Assembly (NCBI GenBank): GCA_958496175.1
Contig: OY292275.1
Location: 6,510,001 to 6,574,000 of the forward strand
From: Sisyra terminalis
Taxonomy: Eukaryota; Arthropoda; Insecta; Neuroptera; Sisyridae
DNA length: 64,000 bases
Direction of reading: 5' to 3'
Numbering within the stretch: position 1 is the stretch's first letter; each line of letters begins with the position of its first letter. Below the pieces are notes generated by a model that was given only the letters and a program-made list of their open reading frames with translations, made no database searches and was not told where the DNA came from. The translations under genes and the position numbers were made by a program. Shown one piece after another: positions 35,164 to 46,878 of this stretch.

Positions 35164-36539
35164 TAAATAAGAGAAAAATATATTTTACATATTATATAAA
35201 CGATGAACTACCATTATTTGGTATTTTTGAAAACTTGGTACAAATTTTATCGTATCGTTTAAAAAAAATCGTGAAAAGTTTTACAATTCAACTAAAAGAA
35301 GCTCATTGTTAAAAGGTTGATTTTTTAGGTTAATCTCATTCAGGTGCAAGAATTATAGAGGAATTATACGGGCGATAAAGGACGCTAGATAAATTCCCAT
35401 AATCGTGGCAAAATAAAAACACAAAGTTCCCGACTAGTCGAAGCCCTCATCGAGAGCTTTTTCCAGATCAAAGCCACGCCATTTGTGATGTATACACATC
35501 CACATGTTAAATGGCATAGTGAAATCATTCCTTCATCCAAGCTCAATTACATTAAGCTCGCAATGTCTACATTTATTCTATTTGTAGCAAGATGTTTTTC
35601 TTGGTGGCAAAAAAAATCACTTACCATTAAAGGAAAACATATTTTTTGTCTCGAATTTTCTGCGCCATTAACTACTCCCTCTACATGTCTCGTACCGAAC
35701 AAAATATTGGGTTTTTTTCAAAGCTCTTGTTTATTTGTAAATGAAGCGAATTTTTATTTAAATTTAGCCAATTTGAAAGATAAAAGAGCTTTTAAGAAAC
35801 TTGGAGTTTTTCGAGGAGATTATAAATAAATTTAGTAATTGAGTAAGATGCGAAATTATCATTACTAACGCTGGGTGTGTATGCGTTATTTGAAGTTGTT
35901 TTTTTTCCGTTGAATTACGAGCTTTTTATGAGCTTTTCAGACTAGTGACGTGCTTGCGCTCTTTTTTATTGTGTGAATCTTGTTAGTGTTATTGTAAATT
36001 TAATTTCATTTTCTCAAAGGAATTTTTTCGGGAACGAGCTTTCCAGAAAAAAAATATGAATATTTTTCTTAAAATTATTATTAAAAACATTCATAGATAA
36101 TATGTCTTTTGCAAATTGAATTTTACATTGAAATATTTCAAGTTTTTTAAATACGAATATTGTATTGAGTTGGATTTTACGTTTTTTGATATGTTAAAGC
36201 AAAAATTTGCGAATGTAATTATATTATCTGTTTTTATATAATTATTTTTTTAAAAGCTTTAGTCAAAGTATTTCATTTGCTTTTTCGGGTACCAAATTCT
36301 AGATTTCTTATGCAAAAGAGAAATATATAGTTGACAGAAATATTTACTAAAATCAGGATAATAATGTCATCATGCCAAAAGCATGTACTAATTTTTTTCC
36401 TTTAATTTTAATCAAAATATCAGAGACTTTAATGAGCGGATAAGGCTTTTAAGATTTAAAAACCTATAAGAGATAAACGTGGCGTTTTTTATTCTCTAGT
36501 GGTACTTTATGGTATTGTTCTCTATTCCATAACACATTT
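35164..36539. other. Gene-free stretch
   Basis: No gene supported; the 114-codon frame at 35485-35829 has no domain. GAGCTTT/AAAGCTC words are dense (35453, 35720, 35786, 35919, 35930, 36037). Confidence 0.45.
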
Positions 36540-36885
36540 TTGATTTGATTTATAGGAAATTTAATTTCCTACAAAAAAGTTCCAGAAAACCAAATTGCTA
36601 AGATCGATATTTCTCGAGATATTGAGCCTTGAATTTCTCTTACTATAAAATTTTTACGGATTATTGAGTAAAATTTAAGAAAATATTGATTTTTTATTCC
36701 TTATTAAAAATAGGCACTTTTGTATAGCATACAATTGTAAAAAAATTCCGACTTTGAGCGAGGCGATATAAAAAAAATCAAAGTTTACGTGTATTTCAAA
36801 TGGAAAATATTCACACGCTGTGAGCGAGTACTTAATATTAATATTAAGAGCTCAAACTTTCAGAGATTTTTTTTTGAAGTATTTC
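36540..36885. repeat. Foldback-related fragment
   Basis: Contains the GAAATTTAATTTCCTACAAA segment and TTAATATTAAGAGCTCAAAC, both recurring in the foldback elements at 33.9-34.9 kb and 55.7-56.5 kb and at 59560. I do not see a matching second arm. Confidence 0.4.
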
Positions 36886-37315
36886 CAACAAAATTTCGGC
36901 ATGGGAGCAAAAAAAATAGTCCCAAAAAAACAAACACCCTAATAGTAATAGCAATCATAACTTTAACAGTAAGCATCAATATTTTTTTATTTTTATTTCC
37001 ACTTAATTTGCACAATCTGCCTCTTGGCAATAATTGCAATTTTTCGTCTAGCATCAATATTTTAGTAATAATCTGATTTTTACTGTTAAAGTTATGACTG
37101 CTGTTACTATACTACTTCTATTGCTATTGTTACTCTAATTGTATGCAGGTATTTTATAGTTCACTTTGGTCGGATATAAGACCTATGACTTCTTTGACTT
37201 ATGTTCTTTTAAGATTACTATTTCAATAGTTTGATCCAGGAATAGTTTTCCCATCATCTTTCGTAAAAATCAATGAAAATTACGTTTCTTTGAGGATTGG
37301 CCCACTGTAGGAGCA

Positions 37316-37990
37316 GAGACTTCGATTCTTCCGGCATCCCGATTTAACGATGGATTCTTATAGAGCTCGGCGAAATAAAACGAAAATAAAGAATACAATT
37401 TTTCGATATCTTGCTTAGTTTACAATGTATCGATACTTAAAAAAAGAAAAACAATTTTTTTCACATCTTTTGACGGATTCCTCAGGATTTTCATGAAAAA
37501 ATAGATAAATGCATACAACCGTACCTTCACCAATTTTTGTGGGCTAAAAAAATATGAACGAGGGATCCAGGGGCGAAGCGCCCTCTAAAAGGGAATTAAA
37601 AGATTTATTTAATTATGGCCTGACTTACTCGTGAATTAAACTAAAAATAAAATCAAAAATGTCATGTTGCAATATAGATATGGATGACGACCCCAATCTT
37701 CCCCAGGAATTCGCCCTTGGACTCCTTGTTTAAAATTACTCTAGCATATATATAAAATTGGTGGACAAACGGTGGTATTATATTTATATTTTTATATTTT
37801 AGATTTATATTTTTTTTTCATGAAAATCTTGAAAAATTCGTCTTAAAAAGTGTTTTTTTTAACTATCGATATTTTGTAAAGTAAAGGAGATATCGAAAAA
37901 TGTTATTCTTTATTTTCGTTTTATATTGTCAAGATCTATACAAATCTGTTATTAAATCGAGACTTCGGAAAAATCGTAATCTTGCCCTAT
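37316..37990. mobile_element. Foldback family E element with GC-rich insert in the loop
   Basis: The left arm (37316-37505) and right arm (about 37818-37990) are inverted copies, with blocks AAACGAAAATAAAGAATA, TTTTTCGATATC, TATCGATA and TTTTCATGAAAA. The loop holds 37557-37730, whose ends GGATCCAGGGGCGAAG and TTCGCCCTTGGACTCC are inverted copies, suggesting a small MITE nested in the loop. Confidence 0.75.
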
Positions 37991-38509
37991 AGGACTCAGC
38001 ATCTAAATTGGAGTGTCGGATTATAGATTAAGGAAATGGTCGATTGCATTGTTATAAAATTGATTTCCATTCCAATATTAGCATAGATTTAAAAAAAATA
38101 ACCATAAATTGTTAGGATCACCAAAATATTTCGCAGTTTTTAAACTTTAAAATGATCCGCAGTCGTTTGTTTCGAAATAAAAACCAACAAAAAAACTAAC
38201 CTTACAAAAGAAGAATTTTTCTCATCGATATTTTCCCAACTGGAATTACCGCTTTCCCAAATATCCTTCACAATGTTTGTAATAAAAACTTGAACACATT
38301 TTTCCTTCACAAAAATTTAAGTCATTTTCAAAAAAATCACACACATAATTCACAGAACAATATACAATATATACCTAACTATTTAAGTACTACTAGCAAA
38401 CTGCATTTAATATTGCAAGCGAAACATGATTATTGAAACGAAAAAAATGCACAAAAAAAAAATATTTGCATTAACGTTTTACAATTTCGAACAATTATAA
38501 TTTAAAATC

Positions 38510-38695
38510 ACAATTTCCTGACAATAGTTCCGTGCATTAAATTAAATTTTTCAAGACTGATGTTTCAATTCGACAAATAAGACGATAACAAGGTCGAAAA
38601 ACAGGCCGCATTAATTGGATTAAAAATGACATTGAAATGAATTGTACGTTTTTACAAACGTTATGCACTAAAAATGAAATGAATTAAAATTTAAA
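38510..38695 (+). repeat. Direct repeat, copy 1
   Basis: Shares TTCCGTGCA, GATGTTTCAATTCGACAA, GCATTAATTGGATTAAAA and TGACATTGAAATGAATTG with 38965-39178 in the same order. Non-coding. Confidence 0.75.
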
Positions 38696-38964
38696 TAATA
38701 TTAAATAAATGAAAATTTTTGATTTAATTTTCAATGTTATCATTCAAATAAAACCTTTTTTACATCCAGCCTCAACAATAAATTTCTTTAATTCTTGATA
38801 ACTGTAACAAAGTCTTTAAATGCATTTTTCGGGAACAATTGGGCAGAATTTGATAAAATATGTTGCATTCCACTATCTACATCATGTTTTGAGTACTATA
38901 CTAATATACCACCAGGTCCATATTTTAAGAGGCTAAAAAAATTTCAAATTATTTTCGTTTAAAT

Positions 38965-39178
38965 TATAATTTCTTGCAAATATTTCCGTGCAAAAAATTT
39001 TAATTTTATTTTAAAAGATTGATGTTTTAATTCGACAAGTAAGATGATATCAAGGTCGTAAAACCAGTCGCATTAATTGGATTAAAAGTGACATTGAAAT
39101 GAATTGCAAATTTTTGATGAAGAATAATTATTTGATGTTATGCATTGAAAATATAACGATTAAAAAAAATTAAAATTG
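38965..39178 (+). repeat. Direct repeat, copy 2
   Basis: Second copy of 38510-38695, about 280 bp further on, with small indels. It is most likely an old local duplication or two ends of a decayed element. Confidence 0.75.
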
Positions 39179-39342
39179 TATTTTATCTTGATTTACAGTT
39201 TAAAAAAAATTCTTCTACGATTTTCCTACTTTTCTTTGAAACGTTCTGAGAGTCTTTCAATTTATTTTTGAACCTATTTTCGACGTAAAATGAATTATTT
39301 TCGTTCATTTTTAGAATTCTACATTTTGCCAGGCGAAATACC

Positions 39343-40222
39343 CGACTAGAAATTGTCTCCATGCTTATGTAGGGACCCAACTGGGCATTGATGGGGCAAG
39401 TCCTATTGGGATATAATCGGGTACCTGTCGGGTAAACCCACTATGAAGATGAAAATATTTTGGTTGGGCTTACCCAATTGGGATATAATTGGGAACTTTT
39501 TGGGCAAGATCAACATTAAAATTAATATCTCGCTCTCGGGTTGACCCAATAGGGATATGCTTGGCAATATCGGCATATCCTAACATAAAAATTAACGCAT
39601 CAATTACAAAACAAATTTTTTTTAACGAATTAATAATTTTTTTCATATTTTTGTTTTTTATTTAGTTTTCATAAGTATCACTTTTATATCGTTACATTAC
39701 ATTTTTAATACTATGTTTAAAAAAACCGTTGACAAAAATTGAAAAGTATTGGTTCTATTCAAATTGTATATCTACATTATATTAATATATCTATTGAAGA
39801 AATTGAGTCCCAATACAATTCATACCGTTGATAAGCCAGAAATATTAAAGACTTTAAAGTCGGTCTTACGTGGTGCGCGAGATTAGGATGGCCATGGTAT
39901 CATTCGTAAAATGAATAAAAAAAAAATGACTTAGATAAGTAAAAATAATAATTTTAATCAAGTTTAAATAAAAATTAAGCTTGGCTAAATTTTCTCTGTG
40001 TTGGGATTTTCTTGGGTTGGTCCACAGGTTTTGTAGGGCTTACCCATTCGGAATCCTGTGAGGTATACCTACAATTGGGATACTGTTGGGTTTACTTTGT
40101 TGGAACCCTATAGGACTAGTTCTGTTGGGATCCTTTTCAGTTTTGCGTTACATCCCAATGTTGGGTTCCCAATTGGGAACCCAATCGGATCTCAACAAGT
40201 TTCTATGAGATTTTTCTAGTCG
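39343..40222. mobile_element. Non-autonomous DNA-transposon-like element with TTGGG subrepeats, 880 bp
   Basis: The ends CGACTAGAAATTGTCTCCAT and ATGAGATTTTTCTAGTCG are inverted copies. Both subterminal zones are packed with TTGGGAT/ATCCCAA and TGGGCTTACCC-type words in both orientations (39370-39570 and 40000-40200), while the centre is plain AT-rich DNA. Dense short subterminal repeats usually serve as transposase binding sites in autonomous relatives. There is no open frame and no clear target duplication, so the superfamily is not called. Confidence 0.7.
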
Positions 40223-40396
40223 AGGAGGAATTTTTTAGGCCATCATTGTTGATCTTTGGTACATATTGAAAAATGAACTTCAATATTACAATTGCTATAT
40301 ATGTATCCTGGTTCCACTCATCCATGGTGTGGTAAATAGTTAATAACATTCTTGGGAACTAGGACTCAAATAATTAGACGTTAAATTTTCAAATCA

Positions 40397-40439
40397 TCTC
40401 AACGTTTCGTTGGTATTTATTTCCAACTTCTTCAGGAGA
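40397..40439 (-). ncRNA. Hammerhead-like motif, left arm
   Basis: The minus strand reads TCTC, CTGAAGA, A, stem II GTTGG/CCAAC with loop AAATAAATA, GAAACGT, T, GAGA. Stem I pairs four bases. The core is intact. Confidence 0.6.
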
Positions 40440-40736
40440 ACTAAAACATAATAACAATGCATGTTGTTCAAAGCCAAATTACACAAAAAAAAATTTCGCT
40501 GTTCAATATAAAACTAAGATAACAGTGTTAAAAAATTAATAAAAAGAATAAACCTTACTTTTTGACGTTAACATACTCGTAAATACTGGCTCATTATACC
40601 GGGTCAAAAATTTAAACAAATATATAAAACAAGATTAAGTTAAGTTAAATACAATAATTGCTGGTCATTCTCATTCCAGTGTTAAAATAAACGTTATTTA
40701 AATTTTGAATAACATGCATTGTTATTATGTTTTAGT

Positions 40737-40779
40737 TCTCCTGAAGAAGTTGGAAATAAATACCAACGAAACGTTGAGA
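40737..40779 (+). ncRNA. Hammerhead-like motif, right arm
   Basis: Same motif as 40397-40439 in the opposite orientation: TCTC/GAGA stem I, CTGAAGA, GTTGG/CCAAC stem II, GAAACGT, T. Compared with the 9.7-kb motif, stems I and II have changed on both strands, which supports selection or past selection on the fold. Confidence 0.62.
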
Positions 40780-40836
40780 TGATTTGAAAATTTAACGTCT
40801 TATTATTTGAGTCCAAGTTCCCAAGAACATTATTAA

Positions 40837-42342
40837 TTATTAATATGTATTATCTCGTTATCAATAAAATATTTACACTAAATTAAGCATAAAGTACATG
40901 CTATATTTATAACTAAAATAATATAGTTGCACCATTTTCAAAGTAAACGAAATCCAATTATAAAAAAGGTGAAAATATTGACCAAAACCTTAAAAAAATA
41001 AAGCAAATGGTTTATTCACCTTCAATTGAGTTAAAAATAACCTTAAATCCCTCCAATCTTACCACAGCTTTTAAAGTGGCACAGCGGAAAAAAAAACACC
41101 ATGTGATTAATTAATTTAAACTTAAAAAGCTCTAAAAGCTTGTAATTAAATTAAAAAAGCTTGACTGTTTGTGAAACGCTTTTAAATATGATATTTGGCG
41201 GAATGAATGGGTTACAAAGGGGGAGGCTTTTACGTGGGCAATGAAAAAGAAAAACACACACCCTTGCGAAAGGGTGAACGCTTACGTATACGTGACGTCA
41301 TGAAATTCCGGATCGGTGAATGAGAAGGACAGGTTAAAGCAAACGATCTAGCAGATAATTAGAACAGTTGGAAATTCCAGATCTCATCCCGGCTCGGTAT
41401 ACGTACAAAACACATCGCGCACATGTTTACGAATCATCTCCCAATCCTTCTTCCTGTCATTGTTTTTTTCTTTGCTTTATTCTTATTTCTGTTCTTGTTT
41501 GTTTATGGGATATTCGTTACGACGAAGCCAGAGAAATGAAGATTGATTACGTTCGGTTAGCGGGAAAACGGTCTTTCCTCCTCCCCCCATATCATATCAT
41601 ACCGGGTGAGTTTTCCGTGGAAATTTTATCCGTTTCAATCTAAACCACAATCCCAAGTATATCACCTTGCTGTTGTTATGTGGAATATATGTAGAGGGAA
41701 TGCGTGCCACCCCATTCCCTCACCTCCTTAGGGCATTAATCCCTCAAAAACCGCCTCATTCCTGGCGTGTTTCACTAATGAACTAGAATGAGGTTAGTAT
41801 GATGTCTATTGTTGAAATAAATAGAGAGTGATTTAAATAATGGACGCTCTTTCTCTGCGTGTGTGTTTTGAGAAGGGCCGGGTGGTCCTGTGGGGATGAA
41901 ACGGGAATTAATGGATTTAATTTTTGCTGCTTGTCGCTATTTATGGAGTTTAAGGGTCCAACATTTACAGAAACTGTTATTGAGAGGAGTGAACAAAAGA
42001 GAACAATTGTTCTTTTGCAATGGATTTTTTTAAGCTCTAGTAGAGCTTAAAATTAACGTCAAAAGAAACAAAAGCTCATAGTTATAGATAATAATAAAAT
42101 GAATATTTTTTATCACAAAAATTCTTTCCTTAAATTTATCATTTCAAAATCTGGTCACTTTTGACCAGCGCCGATACTTTTTAAAACAAAATAAATTTAA
42201 AGTAGGATGAAACCGATTGAAAATGAAAGGGAATATAACGGAAATGATAGGAAATATAATTTATGGGTGACCAGTGGTCAGGAAGGGAAAGGGGGTGAAT
42301 TTTAAAGGGTAAAGAACAAAATAAGATTTTTTCGCTGACTTT
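40837..42342. other. Gene-free stretch
   Basis: No gene supported. The unique-looking part 41040-42080 is of mixed composition; the 91-codon frame at 41368 shows no domain. Confidence 0.45.
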
Positions 42343-42399
42343 GAACAGGTATACTGTGTAACTGTTTTATGATGATTCACAAAGCAGTTACGGAGTGAT

Positions 42400-42520
42400 C
42401 CAAACTACTTGATGACCACTGAGGAAGATTGCTTGACAATCGAAATACGTATCTGGGCAATGCGTCACGAATATTTTTATTTGAACTTCTGTTCAAATTT
42501 ATATTTATACATACATTGGA
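42400..42520 (+). repeat. Single-arm copy of the 34.9-35.2 kb inverted-repeat element
   Basis: Matches the right arm of 34890-35163 from ACTACTTGATGACCACTGA through TTCAAATTTATATTTATA. No left arm is visible, only a weakly similar CAGTTACGGAGTGATC upstream. Confidence 0.75.
42416..42456 (+). ncRNA. Hammerhead-like motif, CUGAGGA variant
   Basis: The plus strand reads CCA, CTGAGGA, A, stem II GATTG/CAATC, GAA, stem III ATACGTAT (fully self-complementary), C, TGG. Stem I pairs CCA with TGG. Compared with 35057-35097 the core N is G, and stem III has become a loopless palindrome that could only form between two molecules. Confidence 0.6.
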
Positions 42521-42617
42521 CCGTAATATATCCTATATATTGTATACACAGTAAAAAACAGTTTATCTCAATAAACAATTTTTCCGTTTTTCCGGCACAA
42601 TTACAAGTCCTATAGAA

Positions 42618-42846
42618 CATTGTTTCCTAACCTGTGGTCCACGGACCCCTGGAGGTCCGCGAGCCTTTGGTTGGGGGTCCGCGGTTCCATACGCATCTAT
42701 CTTTTTTGTTGTTTGTTTTTTAATTTGATGAAGGAATACTAAAATATAATACTGCCCGAAAATTGCACCTTTTTTCACTCAAGGGTCCTTGGTATTATGC
42801 TTGATTTCCTTGGAGGTCCGCGGCTGAAAAAGGTTAGGAACCGCTG
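42618..42846. mobile_element. hAT-type MITE, 229 bp, with perfect 8-bp target duplication
   Basis: The left end CATTGTTTCCTAACCTGTGG and the right end AAAAAGGTTAGGAACCGCTG are inverted copies, with GGTCCACGGACC and GGTCCGCGG blocks just inside. The flanks CTATAGAA (42610-42617) and CTATAGAA (42847-42854) are identical and fit the hAT preference nTnnnnAn. Ends of this CAG-GGTTCCTAACCT type are widespread among hAT elements. No coding capacity. Confidence 0.9.
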
Positions 42847-42854
42847 CTATAGAA

Positions 42855-45800
42855 GATAGTTAAAAAGCATTGTTGTAGGTAATAAAAAGGATCTTTAACC
42901 TTTGGATTGACACTTTCTTCACAATTAATAAGGTTTTTGGTTTTTTATTCTTATCATTTACAGAAAAAAAAAATCATGAAATTTGGTGTAAACTTTCCTT
43001 CGTATGTCCCAAATACACTATATTTTTTTTGATTTAAACTATTAATATTTCCACCTTATTTTGACTTACTATCGAAAAAGCATCCAAATTTTCAATTAAA
43101 ATTTTCGCGAAAATTCGGAGGGCTTTATGTTCGTTAAGGTTTCTTCTTTCTGATGGTATAAATAAAGCTACATTACTATTGTAAATGTTCTCAGAAAATG
43201 GATATTCAGGAATATAAATAGGCTCAAAATAGCAATAAATAGGCATCAATGGATTTAATTTAAAGAAAATTCTACAATTTTCTCAAAATATTAATTCGTT
43301 TATTTGCATTTTCTGAGAATGTAAATTATTTCTCCTTTCATTTTTGTTTTTTTACCTATTCCAATGGATTTCATCCTATTATAATTTTGTTCCAATTTTC
43401 ATCATTTCCAAAAGTTTCTGCACTGGTCCTTTTGGTCTTTGTAAATCTTAATGTAAAGCAGAAATTGTTTTCCCAAGTAAAGCTTAAGTAAGTCAAGAAT
43501 AAAAGCTTTTATTAGAAGTATCGTAATGAAAACATTTTAAAAAAATCACCCTTACCAAATCGGGTAAATTCCATTGAAGTTATAGGTGGAAAGGTGGTGA
43601 AAAAGTTTGTGGTTTGAAACTTTTTTAGAATTTAATTAAAGTTGTTTTTTCTCGTAAAAAACCCTGTCGATTTAAGATATGTCACGCGAACGAAGTCGCA
43701 AGTATAAGTAGCACGGGAGTTATGAAAATTTAAAATAATTTGTTCTCACATCAAAGTTATTAATTGCATCGTTGACACAAATTGAACCACTATTTAAACT
43801 CGTTCCAAAGAAAATATCGTAGTCGGCCATTTGTTCTTGTCACGTGTCACGCTTTTCATTTTTTTTGCATCCCGTTTTTCATATTTTCTCCCAGCCACCT
43901 TTGATTAATTTAAACATCCTTCAACCGATAATAAATGATTTTCATATTACGAAAATTAAGTTTTGAACTGTTGGTCCATGTTTTTCTTTTCCTTTTTTTT
44001 TATTTTTTCAACTTTCTTTTCAATTTATCGGCAATAAGCGAGCTTAAAAGCTCGCTGATTTACGTGGTGGTGAAATTGCCGGCAAGTTTGACTTGATATT
44101 AATTAATTTTTATCCAGAAATTGGTTTGGTTCGGCTACGCCGATAATGTATCGAGACGAGAATGTTGGCGAAAACTTCCACCAAGTCCATGTGGTGGCGG
44201 AGGTGAGGGGGTGGAGGGATGATTTGTGCTAATTGTTTTAGTTTGAATTTCTTACGTGATCGTTTACGCGAGACCAAGTAACTTTCCGGATTAAGTTTTT
44301 TTTCGGGGGTAAGAAAATTTTCGAGCAACTTCTTCGACCAGAACGTTTCGATGATTAATGAATACGGAAGGTTATGTGTGGTTGGCATTTTTACTTTAAT
44401 TAAAAACCATTAATTAATGATTTGAACGCGGTGTGGGAACTTCGAAAGCTCGAAAGCTTGCGTCTCATGTCGCAACAGCGTAAAGCACAAGTTTTAATAA
44501 CTGCCATAATAATTTTTTCGTCGAAGACGAAACGAGCTTTTGCCGCCATGAATGACTAAATTATCCCTTATTTTCCTCATATATATTTCATTATTATATG
44601 AAACACTTTCATCACAGACTTACAATATCCATGGAATTTTTTGCGCTTCGCGTTTGTTTTATTTGAAACGGAAACTTTTCATTGGTTCCGACATCATATT
44701 TAATGTTTTTTCTTGCCATTTCTCTTCAGAAAATGTTTGAGAGAAAATATACTCTCATACGAAATAATCATTTTCATTATTGATCGGCTTGAAGAGCCCA
44801 AAAAAAAAAACTATAAGAAAAAACAAAACACTAACTAATAAAACACTTTTTGTTTATTATAAGAAGACAAAATGAAACATCTTATGATCTCTGAAACAAT
44901 TGTTTTACTTCACAATTAGTTGATGAAATCAAATAAAGCTTTTCCATGTACAAAGGGGTGGAAACATCAAAAACTTGTTTAGACTAGAATTAAGGGTTTT
45001 GTCTTAGAGCTTGCGGCATTCTATGAATAGCACCGAAAAGCTTCAATTCAGGGAATTTTGCGAGTGAATTGATTATGTTGGTAGGCGTAAAAGCGGTCCT
45101 TAGATTTGTGTATGCTGGGGAATGGGACATCGAACCATAAATCTCAACATTAAATGTCTGCTTGTCTAATAGGACAGAAATGCTCCACTATGTGTTATGG
45201 ATATATATATATATATATTCAACCCAATAATAAACATATTGAGAACAAAAGCCTGTCGAACATGTAATTGACACATACCCTACTCCAGCTACCAACATGG
45301 ATCACGCTATTAATTTCGATGTTTTTTTCATTGTTGTAGTTGTTATTTTGTTGATTTTTCAATGTAAAACGGAAGAATAAAAACGATTTTCAATTTTGTT
45401 TAAATAAACAATTGAATATTGAATAAATATTGGGTTTTCAAAAAAAAAAAGCTCGCAATAGGGTGAGCTCGAGTTGAATATAAAAATTTTCCATTATGAA
45501 AAACAAACGAAGTGATAAAACAATGTTTGTTGATAGTTTTTGTTTTCGTTTATATACCTTCTCATTGAATGTTTAGTTTAAATCTAAACCAATAGTTTTT
45601 TAGAGCTTACAATTTAATACTTACAGAAATAAATTAATATTGTAACACAAGTTTACGTTGATGAAATTTTCTTTTATCAATTTCAATAACTTTTTTTCAA
45701 TTTTTTTATAAATTAATTAAGTATAAATAACAGTTATAAAATTAGGCCTCCTATAGAAAGTGAATTGTTTAATATTAAATGTTTAAATATAGTAAGTGTT

Positions 45801-46168
45801 GAGTTAATTACCCTATACTATAATGAAAAAGCTTTGAGCTGAAAACTAATTTTTATGTTTTTTTCCTCTACTTAATTGGATATTTAAATAGACCATTAAG
45901 CTCTTGTACTCTTGTTTTTAAGATACAGTGGCATATGTGACATATCATATTCCAATCTTAAATTGTGTTCAATCGTAAGTGTTGGTTCCCTACCTAATTA
46001 TTGTGTAAAAATATTTTTTGCCATTGTTGTTTCAAGTAATATATTGTCCCTTTTAAAATTGTTATATTTTGTAAATTCCCAGTAATTGGGTTCTAAGTTA
46101 AATCTTTAAACTCAAAAACATCTATTATACTTCTAAAATTACAAACATTAGGTCTATAAATAAACATA
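42855..46168. other. Long gene-free stretch
   Basis: No gene supported. A 92-codon minus-strand frame (44110-44388) is open but without domain. A TA microsatellite lies at about 45200-45220. AAAGCTC words cluster at 44045, 44443, 44535 and 45447. Confidence 0.45.
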
Positions 46169-46170
46169 AA

Positions 46171-46878
46171 CAAATGATATCCCACGGACACCTGAAACTT
46201 TCCTTTCCGAATATGCTGACTATACAGCAATTTTTGCATCCTCCTGAAGAGCTGATACAGTGGCCAACAGATTAACCAAGGCCTTAAAAAGAATAAGGAT
46301 TTTTTTTTACAAAATGGAAAATAAAGGCCATTGATAATAAAACTGAAGCTATCCTATTCATTAAAAGAAGACCCAACAAACATAAAAAGGTATTAATAAA
46401 TGGAAAAAATATAGAATGGCCCAAAACAGTTAGATACTTGGGGATGCAACTGGATTCCAGACTCAACTTTGCTGAACATATCAAACTATTTAAAAACAAA
46501 TTAATGACCTGAACTAACATCTTATATCCATTGCTAAATAGACAATTAAGCCTATCTACCAACAATAAATTAATAATTTATAAAACAGTGCTCAGACCAG
46601 TGCTTACATATGTATGTCCAGTCTGGAGTCCAGTAAGCAAAACCAAGTATCTGACAATACAAAGAGTCCAAAATAAATTACTAAAAATGCTGGGAAACTA
46701 CCCAGTTAAATACAAAGTATACGACCTTCATGAGGAATTAAGGATACTACCGCTAGACTTATATATCCTTGCTTTGTCGCGAAAATTCTATACAAATTGT
46801 AAAAGTGGGCCTAGGCAAATAATTAGAAGTATCAGTGACTATACCCTCGATGGCTTACTGCAAAAATACAGAAAATAG
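46171..46878 (+). pseudogene. Jockey-like reverse transcriptase relic
   Basis: Starts near NDIPRTPETFLSEYADYTAI, where YADYTA stands for the catalytic FADDTA with one Asp lost. It continues with TVANRLTKALKRI, a frame change, KTEAILFIKRRPNKHKK, KTVRYLGMQLDSRLNFAEHI, a stop near 46509, then LYPLLNRQLSLSTNNKLIIY, KTVLRPVLTYVCPVWS and QRVQNKLLKMLGNYPV. This is the palm-to-thumb and C-terminal end of a jockey-clade RT. The stops, frameshift and mutated catalytic motif show it is dead. It is closer in sequence to the 47.9-kb relic than to the 20.5-kb one. Confidence 0.9.

Larger units (their letters stand above)
40340..40836. repeat. Inverted-repeat element with two intact hammerhead-like motifs
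   Basis: Arms of about 130 bp: TTAATAACATTCTTGGGAAC left, matched by the inverted GTTCCCAAGAACATTATTAA right, then GACGTTAAATTTTCAAATCA, the hammerhead-like motif, and AACAATGCATGTT nearest the loop. The loop is about 235 bp without coding signal. The sequence differs from the 9.5- and 13.7-kb elements, so this is a separate subfamily of the same design. Confidence 0.82.

Noticed and set aside
35485..35829. 114-codon plus-strand frame
   Set aside because: It is low in domain-like features and lies in a region dense in the AAAGCTC word, with no support for transcription.
44110..44388. 92-codon minus-strand frame
   Set aside because: Proline/histidine-rich patch from a GTGG-rich segment, no domain, and no splice context.
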